Positions 7,712 to 13,053 of a stretch of 13,053 bases of DNA are shown one piece after another. The notes under the pieces were generated by a model that made no database searches, was not told the origin of the DNA, and worked only from the letters and a program-made list of their open reading frames with translations. The stretch is taken from assembly GCA_900541475.1 (NCBI GenBank), contig UQJV01000051.1, positions 1 through 13,053 on the forward strand. Reading direction: 5' to 3'. A program made the translations under genes and the position numbers. This DNA is from an uncultured Collinsella sp. Its GTDB lineage: Bacteria; Actinomycetota; Coriobacteriia; Coriobacteriales; Coriobacteriaceae. The stretch's first letter is position 1; the number at the start of each line of letters is the position of its first letter.

Positions 7712-7814
7712 TCAAAATCGCGTTTACCAGGCGTGGGTGCATACACTCGCAGTAAAATATCCTTGCGACGCATTCCGTGCGCGGGCGGCCGACGACTCGA
7801 TCGGAGGTCACCAT

Positions 7815-7964
7815 ATGCTGAAATTCCTTAACGCGCTCGCCGCCCTCGCGGCGGTGGGCTCGTTCGTCATCGCGTTTCTTGACTCGTATGAAGTTCGGTT
7901 TAAGGTCCGTAGGCGCACGCGCGGTGCGGACGGTGGACGGCATTTGCGCCGAAAGCGCAAATAA
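7815..7964 (+). CDS. 49-residue single-pass basic membrane peptide, possibly SOS-induced
   Basis: I do not recognise a family for this peptide. ATG 7815 has GGAGG (7803-7807) 7 bases upstream. Residues 2-22 form one hydrophobic helix (start MLKFLNALAALAAVG). Residues 23-49 hold 12 Arg/Lys, ending in RRKRK. A candidate LexA box lies upstream and two hairpins follow, the first overlapping the stop codon. In the 3' half, four of five codon differences from the copy at 7380-7486 are synonymous, which supports this frame. The design (short, one helix, cationic, damage-controlled) recalls SOS membrane peptides such as TisB or the division inhibitor SidA, in logic and not in sequence. A holin-like or type I toxin role is possible; I found no clear antisense RNA promoter. 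The gene lies between the pilins and the sortase, but nothing in it suggests a pilus role. Confidence 0.62.
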   Translation: MLKFLNALAALAAVGSFVIAFLDSYEVRFKVRRRTRGADGGRHLRRKRK

Positions 7965-7965
7965 G

Positions 7966-7993
7966 AATGCCCGGGGGTCGGATCCCGGGCATT
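7966..7993 (+). terminator. Hairpin terminator candidate after the small peptide gene
   Basis: AATGCCCGGG (7966-7975) pairs perfectly with CCCGGGCATT (7984-7993) around an 8-base loop, starting 2 bases after the stop codon. The stem is GC-rich, but only a short T stretch follows. The loop differs completely from copy 1 while the stem is identical. Confidence 0.55.
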
Positions 7994-8069
7994 TAACAAA
8001 AACTGAAAACTAGGCCGCCCGCGCTCTCGTACACTTACGCGGGATGCGTCGTTTTCAATTGACATTGTA

Positions 8070-8095
8070 TCCCGAATCGCCCCGCCGATTCGGGA
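8070..8095 (+). terminator. Distal hairpin of the duplicated module
   Basis: TCCCGAATCG and CGATTCGGGA form a perfect 10-base-pair stem with a 6-base loop, followed by CATTTTG. It may act as a second, weak terminator or stabilise an RNA 3' end. The equivalent in copy 1 (7592-7615 region) carries one mismatch. Confidence 0.45.
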
Positions 8096-8181
8096 CATTT
8101 TGAAAACTCAAATGCTGGCTTATCCTCGACTGGACGGTGCGGTCTAGCTGTGTTGTCGGGCGGGGGAGCCTGCTAATCGGC

Positions 8182-8209
8182 TATTATTTGTTTAGACAAC
8201 TTGAGTTGT
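8182..8209 (+). promoter_or_regulatory. Possible sortase promoter and operator region
   Basis: TATTAT (8182-8187) matches five of six -10 positions, but no good -35 lies at usual spacing. TGTTTAGACAA (8189-8199) resembles the palindrome in the adhesin promoter. ACAACT/AGTTGT (8196-8209) is a further short inverted repeat directly before the ribosome binding site. The strong terminator at 7307-7345 implies a promoter somewhere between it and the sortase gene. Confidence 0.3.
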
Positions 8210-8225
8210 AGAGGAGTGACCGGCG

Positions 8226-9164
8226 ATGGTGCAGGGCGCCAAACATATGAAGAGCAATAACGCCGCGGACAACGGCGGCTCAAGCCCTCAGCCCAAACCT
8301 CAACCAAAGCCCAAGCGCCGTCGCAAGCGACTGCCGCGCTGGGCCGACCGGCTCATCACCATCGTCATCATCCTTATTGGCGTGGGCCTTATGACCTGGC
8401 CGTGGATCTTGGACCGGCTCGAAGCCTCGGGCGTGTTCAACCAGATCAGCACGGTGTCCAGCACCGTGGACGCGCTGTCTGCCGAGGAGCGCGAGCGCAT
8501 CTTGCTGCAGGCGCGCTCCTATAACGAGCAGCTGGCGGGCGAGGCCACCGAGCTCCCCGCCGACCAGATCGAGCCCTACGCTCAGCAGCTCATCTTTGAC
8601 CGCGACCCCATGATGAGCTGGGTCGAGATTCCCTCCATCGATGTGAGCATGCCCATTTACCACGGCACGAGCGAGGAAGTCCTTATGGCGGGCGTCGGCC
8701 ACCTGGAGGGCACGAGCCTGCCGGTGGGCGGCACCTCGACGCATTGCGTGCTCACCGCGCACTCGGGCATGCGCAACCTGAGCATGTTCGACGACATCCA
8801 TTCGCTGGAGCCCGGCGACCTGGTGCTGCTGCACACCATGAACAAGACGCTCGCCTATAAGATGGTGGACTCCGAGGTCGTGCTGCCCGAGGAGATGGAG
8901 TCGCTGACCATCGAGCCCGGCGCCGACAAAGTGACGCTCGTCACCTGCACGCCCTATGGCGTGAACGACCATCGCCTGCTGGTGCATTGCGTGCGCACCA
9001 AGTACAACAAGAAGGACGTCGACAAGCAAAAGTCGCTGGCCGGCCGCCACTGGGGCAAGCGCGAGTTTGCCGTGCTCATCGTGGTCGTGGCCATTGTGCT
9101 GTTGCTACTGGACATCGTGATCCACGCGGTCCGCAAGCGCCGCAAGGCCAAGGCCTCGGCATAA
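8226..9164 (+). CDS. Class C (pilin-polymerising) sortase
   Basis: This 312-residue membrane transpeptidase cleaves LPXTG-like signals and joins pilins through the pilin-motif lysine of the next subunit. ATG 8226 is preceded by AGAGGAG (8210-8216) at 9-base spacing. A Pro/Lys/Arg-rich cytoplasmic N-terminus (to about residue 40) leads into a helix (43-62). The beta-barrel contains the family-typical IYHGTSEEVL and GHLEGTSLPVGG segments. Catalytic residues are His179 (TAHSGM), Cys241 (TLVTCTPYG) and Arg250 (HRLLV). A C-terminal helix (about 281-300) with a basic tail is the class C hallmark. The lid motif of class C enzymes is usually DPF, DPW or DPY; the nearest match here is DPM (127-129), just before WVEIP. 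It is the only sortase in the window and sits apart from the pilins behind a terminator. It probably assembles all three; a housekeeping sortase elsewhere would anchor the fibre. Confidence 0.93.
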   Translation: MVQGAKHMKSNNAADNGGSSPQPKPQPKPKRRRKRLPRWADRLITIVIILIGVGLMTWPWILDRLEASGVFNQISTVSSTVDALSAEERERILLQARSYNEQLAGEATELPADQIEPYAQQLIFDRDPMMSWVEIPSIDVSMPIYHGTSEEVLMAGVGHLEGTSLPVGGTSTHCVLTAHSGMRNLSMFDDIHSLEPGDLVLLHTMNKTLAYKMVDSEVVLPEEMESLTIEPGADKVTLVTCTPYGVNDHRLLVHCVRTKYNKKDVDKQKSLAGRHWGKREFAVLIVVVAIVLLLLDIVIHAVRKRRKAKASA

Positions 9165-9177
9165 GACATTCTCCAGA

Positions 9178-9212
9178 ACCACCACAATGGGGACAGGCAC
9201 CTTTGTGGTGGT
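9178..9212. repeat. REP-like hairpin 1 (ACCACCACAA / TTGTGGTGGT)
   Basis: Perfect 10-base arms (9178-9187 and 9203-9212) flank a 15-base loop containing GGGGACAGGCACC. From memory, GGGGACAGGCACC-like strings recur in dispersed intergenic palindromes of several bacteria; this needs a genome count. The hairpin starts 14 bases after the sortase stop and may also act as its transcript end, though it lacks a T-run. Confidence 0.6.
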
Positions 9213-9226
9213 CGGGATTTCCAAAC

Positions 9227-9283
9227 CATCACAACATTCGATGAAAATCGCGATTTTGGCGAAAAGCGTCGAATGTTGTGATG
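9227..9283. repeat. REP-like hairpin 2 with nested palindrome
   Basis: CATCACAACATTCGA (9227-9241) and TCGAATGTTGTGATG (9269-9283) are perfect 15-base arms. The loop holds a 14-base perfect palindrome, AAAATCGCGATTTT (9244-9257). The outer end of the 5' arm with its flank (ACCATCACAA) closely matches the arm of the preceding hairpin (ACCACCACAA), so the two look like related members of one repeat type. Confidence 0.65.
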
Positions 9284-9405
9284 CTTTTCGTTGCGGGCGG
9301 GACGGTTTCGCTGCAGAACCGTCAGCCCGCCGCCTGCCAACCGCCGCCCTCGTTACGTTTTCGCTGCATTTGGGTAAAGCATCTGCTCCAAGCGGCGTTG
9401 CCTTG

Positions 9406-9411
9406 TATACT
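9406..9411 (+). promoter_or_regulatory. Candidate -10 of the gatCAB promoter
   Basis: TATACT matches five of six -10 positions and lies 35 bases before the gatC ATG. A transcript would start near 9418. No convincing -35 lies 16-18 bases upstream (CTGCTC at 9383-9388). Confidence 0.35.
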
Positions 9412-9446
9412 AGAGCGGTTTATCTGTTATGCGGAAGGGAGCGCCT

Positions 9447-9758
9447 ATGGCACTCAGCGAGAAAGACGTGCGCGGCATCGCCGAGTACGCAAAGATCGCA
9501 CTGACCGATGACGAGCTCACCCAGATGACGTCCTACATGAACGACGCCGTCCAGATGCTCGAGCCCGTCCTGCAATATGACTTGCCCGACGTGGAGCCCA
9601 CGTTCCATCCCATCGGAAGCCTGTCCAACGTGATGGGCGACGACCTGCGCGAGCCCGAGCGCGACCTGCCGCTCGACGTTGCGCTCGAAAACGCCGGCAG
9701 CGCGCGCGACCGCTACTTCCGCGTGCCGTCCATTTTGGGAGAGGGGGAGAGCGAGTAA
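9447..9758 (+). CDS. gatC: Asp/Glu-tRNA amidotransferase subunit C
   Basis: GatC is the small clamp subunit that stabilises GatA on GatB in the cytosolic GatCAB complex. The protein has 103 residues, usual for the family, and begins MALSEKDVRGIAEYAKIAL, the typical N-terminal helix. DVEPTFHPI and LREPERDLPLDVALENAG are the expected conserved middle and the segment that wraps GatA, and RYFRVPSIL closes the protein. ATG 9447 has AGGGAG (9436-9441) 5 bases upstream; an in-frame ATG at 9429 lies within that region and would lack its own site. The TAA overlaps the gatA ATG by one base (TAATG), indicating tight coupling. Confidence 0.95.
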   Translation: MALSEKDVRGIAEYAKIALTDDELTQMTSYMNDAVQMLEPVLQYDLPDVEPTFHPIGSLSNVMGDDLREPERDLPLDVALENAGSARDRYFRVPSILGEGESE

Positions 9759-11272
9759 TGGCGCTAAGCTTCGATTCCCTTACCGCCGCCCAGATTGCCG
9801 CGGGCGTTGCCGCCGGCGACTTTACCGCTACCGAGGTGGCCCAGACCTCCCTTGCGGCCATCGAGGCGCGCGAGGGCGGGGTCCAGGCATTCCTGCAGGT
9901 GGCGCCCGAGCTTGCGCTCGAGGCCGCCGCGCGCGTGGATGCCGACCGCGCCGCAGGCAAGCCGCTGCCCCCGCTCGCGGGCGTGCCGCTGGCCATCAAG
10001 GACAACATGAACCTCGTGGGCACGCGCACCACCTGCGCTTCCCGCATGCTCGGGGACTACCAGAGCGTCTACACCGCCACCTGCGTCCAGCGCATGCTCG
10101 ATGCCGGCTGCCTGCCCATGGGCAAGGCCAACATGGATGAGTTTGCCTTTGGTAGCTCTACCGAGAGCTCGGCGTTCCACCGTACCAACAATCCCTGGGA
10201 TACCGAGCGCGTGCCCGGCGGCTCTTCGGGCGGCTCTGCTGCTGCCGTCGCCGCGGGCGAGGTCGCGCTCTCGCTGGGCTCGGATACCGGCGGCTCCATT
10301 CGCCAGCCGGCGTCGCTGTGCGGCGTGGTGGGCTTTAAGCCCACGTATGGCGCCGTGAGCCGTTACGGCGTGGTCGCCTTTGGCTCGTCGCTCGACCAGG
10401 TGGGCCCCTTTGGCCGCACGGTCGAGGATGTCGCACTGGCCATGAACGCGCTTACCGGTGCGGGCCACGATCCGTACGACTGCACCAACCAGGATTGCGC
10501 CGTCGACTTTACCGAGCACCTCAACGACAACATCGAGGGCAAGCGCGTGGGCATCATCCCCGCGTTTATGGAGGCCGAGGGCCTGACGCCCGAGGTCAAG
10601 GCCGCTGTTGAGCGTGCCGCCCAGGAGCTGCAGAACCAGGGCGCCGAGCTGGTCGAGGTCGACCTGCCGCACCTGGACGCCGCCATCGCCGCCTACTACG
10701 TCATCGGCCCGGCCGAGGCGTTCTCCAACCTGGCCCGCTTCGATGGCATTCGCTACGGCTATCAGGAGGAGGGCTGCGCCAACCTGTCCGACCAGAGTTC
10801 GCTCTCGCGCGCCCACGGCTTTGGCGCCGAGGCCAAGCGCCGTCAGATGCTCGGCGCCTACCTGCTGAGCTCGGGCGTGTACGACAAGTACTACTACGCT
10901 GCGCAAAAGGCCCGCACGCTCATCACGCAGGACTACGACGCCGCGTATGCCAAGGTAGACACCATCCTCATGCCCGCCTCGCCGCGCACGGCCTTTAAGT
11001 TTGGCGAGATCAGCGACCCCACGCAGATGTACCTGTCCGACCTGTACACCATTTCGCTCAACATTTGCGGCAACGGCGGTATCTCGGTGCCGCTGGGCCT
11101 GGGCGAGGATACTCAGCTGCCCGTTTCTGCCCAGCTGGTGGGACCTGCCTTTAAGGACCGTCAGCTGCTCACGTTTGCCCGCGCCCTGGAGCGCGGCTTT
11201 GCCGATGCCGCCACGGGTGCGCCCGCACTTTCCGTCGCGCCCGATTTTGCCGGGAAGGGAGGCGAGCTGTAA
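9758..11272 (+). CDS. gatA: Asp/Glu-tRNA amidotransferase subunit A (glutaminase)
   Basis: This 504-residue amidase-signature enzyme releases ammonia from glutamine and channels it to GatB, which amidates Glu-tRNA(Gln) and/or Asp-tRNA(Asn). The Ser-cisSer-Lys triad is visible: Lys81 in PLAIKDN, Ser156 in PGGSSGGS and the nucleophile Ser180 in DTGGSIRQPA. Spacing between the two serines (24) matches known amidases such as FAAH and S. aureus GatA. Downstream signatures include GFKPTYGAVSRYG and SSLDQVGPFGR. Translation starts one base inside the gatC stop, with the purine-rich GGGAGAGGGGGAG (about 9738-9750) as binding site. The C-terminal DLYTISLNICGNGGISVPLG is typical of GatA. Nothing appears broken. 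Confidence 0.97.
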   Translation: MALSFDSLTAAQIAAGVAAGDFTATEVAQTSLAAIEAREGGVQAFLQVAPELALEAAARVDADRAAGKPLPPLAGVPLAIKDNMNLVGTRTTCASRMLGDYQSVYTATCVQRMLDAGCLPMGKANMDEFAFGSSTESSAFHRTNNPWDTERVPGGSSGGSAAAVAAGEVALSLGSDTGGSIRQPASLCGVVGFKPTYGAVSRYGVVAFGSSLDQVGPFGRTVEDVALAMNALTGAGHDPYDCTNQDCAVDFTEHLNDNIEGKRVGIIPAFMEAEGLTPEVKAAVERAAQELQNQGAELVEVDLPHLDAAIAAYYVIGPAEAFSNLARFDGIRYGYQEEGCANLSDQSSLSRAHGFGAEAKRRQMLGAYLLSSGVYDKYYYAAQKARTLITQDYDAAYAKVDTILMPASPRTAFKFGEISDPTQMYLSDLYTISLNICGNGGISVPLGLGEDTQLPVSAQLVGPAFKDRQLLTFARALERGFADAATGAPALSVAPDFAGKGGEL

Positions 11273-12948
11273 TGAAGGAGCTTTCCGAGGTCCTGCAGGA
11301 TTGGGAGGCCGTGATCGGCCTGGAGATCCATACCGAGCTCACCGCACTCGATACCAAGATGTTCTGCAACTGCAAGCTCAGCCACGATGACGAGCCCAAC
11401 GCCAACGTGTGCCCGGTGTGCCTGGGCCTGCCCGGTGCGCTGCCGGTGCCCAACAAGCGCGCCATCGAGAGCATCGTCAAGGCCGGTCTCGCCACCAACT
11501 GCGAGATCCAGCGCCACTCGATGTTCTACCGCAAGCACTACTTCTATCCCGATATGGCCAAGAACTTCCAGACCACGCAGGGTCCGGTCGCTTTTGCCAT
11601 GTACGGTCATCTGAATCTGGACGTGACCGGTCGCGGTGCCGCCGAACGCCCCGACTGCGCGTTTGGCGAGGCCGAGGCCCAGAGCCTGGCGAGCGCCTCA
11701 GCCAATGCCGAGGGTCTGTCTACGTCCATGTCCTCCACGATGCGCGAGGGCAATCAGCGCGCCGGCCATCTGGCCAGCTACGATGCCTCCAACCTGCAGA
11801 TGCCCGAGCGCCGCGAGGACGGTTCCTACACGGTGCCCATCCGCATCCTGCGCATCCACATGGAGGAGGACGCCGCCAAGATGGTGCACGTGGGTGGCGC
11901 CGAGGGCCGCATTACCGCCGCTGCCGAGTCGCTCGTCGACTACAACCGCTGCGGTACGCCTTTGATTGAGCTCGTGACTGAGCCCGATCTGCGCACACCC
12001 GAGGAGGCTCGCCTGTTTATGGAGAAGCTCCGTCGCATCTTTGTGACGCTGGGCATTTCGGACTGCTCCATGGAGAAGGGCTCCATGCGCTGCGACGGCA
12101 ACGTGTCGCTGCGTCGCCGTGGCGAGACCAAGTTGGGCACCAAGACCGAGCTCAAGAACCTCAACTCGTTTAAGAGTCTGCACGACGGCCTTGCCTACGA
12201 GATTTGCCGCCAGGCCGAGGTGCTCGAGGAGGGCGGCATCATCTATCAGGAGACCCGCCACTGGGAGCCCAGCCGCAAGCGCACCGTGGTCATGCGTGTG
12301 AAGGAAACGGCAGACGACTATCGTCTGTTCCCCGATCCCGACCTGGCGCCGTTCGATCTGGACGACGAGTTTATCGACCGCTGCCGTTGCGAGATTCCCG
12401 AGCTGCCCGATGCCAAGCGCGCCCGTTTTGAGGCCGACTTTGGCATTAAGACGGCCGACGCCGAGCAAATCGCCGGCGACCCCGAGTTTGCCGACTTCTT
12501 TGAGGCCGCTGCTGCCGGTATGGCCGGCAAGGAGGCCCAGACGGTTGCAAACTTGCTGGTGAACGAGATGATCGCCTACCTTAAGGGTGCAGGCGTGTCG
12601 CTCGCCGAGTCCGGCATCGCGCCGGCTCAGGTGGCAGCGCTGGCTAAGCTGCTGGCGACCGATGCCATTAGCTCCAACCAGGCGCACGAGGTCTTTGAGG
12701 CCATGGCCCAGACCGGCGACGACCCCAACAAGATCGTCGACGAGCGCGGCATGCGTCAGGTGAGCGATGCCGGCGCGCTGCAGCCGATTGTGGACGAGGT
12801 GCTGGTTAACTGTGCCGATCAGGCACAGCAGTACCGCGACGGCAACCAGAAAGTCATCGGCTTTTTGGTGGGCCAGTGCATGAAGGCGAGCCGCGGCAAG
12901 GGCAACCCGAAACTCTTCAACGAGTTGCTGAGAACGTCGCTCTCGTAA
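11272..12948 (+). CDS. gatB: Asp/Glu-tRNA amidotransferase subunit B, with internal insertion
   Basis: GatB binds the misacylated tRNA, activates its Glu or Asp side chain with ATP and transfers the ammonia supplied by GatA. The N-terminus has VIGLEIHTEL and a four-cysteine zinc site: Cys32, Cys34, Cys47 and Cys50. HYFYPDMAKNFQ, HMEEDAAKMVH, YNRCGTPLIELVTEPD and KTELKNLNSF are standard core motifs. The C-terminal helical tail domain carries GFLVGQCMKASRGKGNP. At 558 residues it is longer than the usual 475-500. The excess is an Ala/Ser-rich insertion at about residues 119-186, between the YFYPD region and HMEED. AAGGGAGG (11255-11262) lies 9 bases before the ATG, which overlaps the gatA stop by one base. 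The insertion stays in frame with normal codon use, so it is probably genuine rather than an error. Confidence 0.96.
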   Translation: MKELSEVLQDWEAVIGLEIHTELTALDTKMFCNCKLSHDDEPNANVCPVCLGLPGALPVPNKRAIESIVKAGLATNCEIQRHSMFYRKHYFYPDMAKNFQTTQGPVAFAMYGHLNLDVTGRGAAERPDCAFGEAEAQSLASASANAEGLSTSMSSTMREGNQRAGHLASYDASNLQMPERREDGSYTVPIRILRIHMEEDAAKMVHVGGAEGRITAAAESLVDYNRCGTPLIELVTEPDLRTPEEARLFMEKLRRIFVTLGISDCSMEKGSMRCDGNVSLRRRGETKLGTKTELKNLNSFKSLHDGLAYEICRQAEVLEEGGIIYQETRHWEPSRKRTVVMRVKETADDYRLFPDPDLAPFDLDDEFIDRCRCEIPELPDAKRARFEADFGIKTADAEQIAGDPEFADFFEAAAAGMAGKEAQTVANLLVNEMIAYLKGAGVSLAESGIAPAQVAALAKLLATDAISSNQAHEVFEAMAQTGDDPNKIVDERGMRQVSDAGALQPIVDEVLVNCADQAQQYRDGNQKVIGFLVGQCMKASRGKGNPKLFNELLRTSLS

Positions 12949-13014
12949 ACGAGAACCCGGGAGCCCCGGCAGGGCGGGTGCTTCCTCAAAATTTCGAACA
13001 GTCCTGCGCAAGAC

Positions 13015-13040
13015 GAAGGCCACATTAAGTGGCCTTCTTT
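13015..13040 (+). terminator. Intrinsic terminator after gatB
   Basis: GAAGGCCAC (13015-13023) pairs perfectly with GTGGCCTTC (13029-13037) around loop ATTAA, followed by TTTG. The T-run is short, so efficiency is uncertain, but the position 67 bases after the gatB stop fits the operon end. Confidence 0.75.
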
Positions 13041-13053
13041 GCGTGCGGAACTC

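Larger units (their letters stand above)
7858..8112 (+). repeat. Duplicated intergenic module, copy 2
   Basis: This is the second copy of the module. It begins inside the peptide gene (codon 15-16) and extends about 148 bases past its stop. Paired arms are ATTTGCGC/GCGCAAAT (7942-7962), AATGCCCGGG/CCCGGGCATT (7966-7993), CCCGCG/CGCGGG near 8018-8043, and TCCCGAATCG/CGATTCGGGA (8070-8095). The last stem is perfect here but has one mismatch in copy 1. Confidence 0.85.

Noticed and set aside
7211..7943. Two minus-strand ORFs with matching N-termini in the repeats (7211-7465 and 7551-7943)
   Set aside because: Their similarity only mirrors the duplicated DNA. The synonymous pattern supports the + strand frame, and neither has a visible ribosome binding site.
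8059..8087. Perfect TTGACA at 8059-8064 as a sortase promoter
   Set aside because: No -10-like hexamer 16-18 bases downstream, where the GC-rich hairpin lies; copy 1 of the repeat has CAGACA instead.
7380..8112. CRISPR array or attachment-site duplication
   Set aside because: Only two copies of about 254 bases containing coding sequence; no short regular repeats and spacers, no tRNA or integrase.
12949..13014. Possible small gene or second hairpin after gatB
   Set aside because: Only a short imperfect TCTCGT/ACGAGA pairing overlaps the stop codon; nothing else is supported.
11698..13023. 441-codon antisense ORF over gatB, and similar long antisense ORFs over gatA (9764-10906) and the minor pilin (3527-4630)
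   Set aside because: These are open because stop codons are rare opposite GC-rich coding sequence. Their translations are His/Gly/Ala/Arg-rich and patternless, and the sense genes are certain.

Overview
The window looks like a chromosomal segment of a high-GC Coriobacteriia member, probably Collinsella or a close relative. This is inferred from protein style, the strong G/C third-position bias of the housekeeping genes, and the pairing of a sortase pilus locus with gatCAB. All intact genes run on the + strand. I could run no database search.

Positions 1-7345 hold a pilus structural operon. An AT-rich leader (1-243) carries a candidate promoter. It is followed by a large beta-helix surface adhesin (244-3630, LPLSG sorting signal), which is the likely tip subunit. 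Next comes a GC-rich minor pilin (3623-5293, MPSTG signal), overlapping the adhesin by 8 bases. Then comes the probable shaft pilin (5402-7207, LPLTG signal). A strong intrinsic terminator (7307-7345) closes the block. The pilin-polymerising class C sortase (8226-9164) lies beyond that terminator and must have its own promoter or depend on read-through.

Positions 7346-8225 are the most unusual part. A roughly 254-base module is present twice (7380-7632 and 7858-8112). The second copy contains the 3' half of a complete 49-codon ORF with a good ribosome binding site (7815-7964). It encodes a single-pass membrane peptide with a very basic tail. A sequence matching the Gram-positive LexA/SOS box lies about 100 bases upstream (7698-7711). 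The first copy keeps only the 3' half of the ORF and has no SOS box. Four of the five codon differences between the copies are synonymous, and several hairpin stems are kept while their loops differ. I read this as a candidate DNA-damage-induced membrane peptide (TisB- or SidA-like in logic only), with a decayed partial duplicate.

The adhesin gene carries a run of nine G just after the signal peptide region. Gain or loss of one G leads to a stop within about 35 bases, so the adhesin is a good candidate for phase variation, possibly with an effect on the overlapping minor pilin gene.

Positions 9165-9446 are intergenic, with two related REP-like hairpins and a -10-like hexamer. Positions 9447-12948 are gatC, gatA and gatB, overlapping by one base at each junction. 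They encode the tRNA-dependent amidotransferase that makes Gln-tRNA(Gln) and/or Asn-tRNA(Asn). GatB carries an internal insertion of about 65 residues. A terminator at 13015-13040 ends the window.
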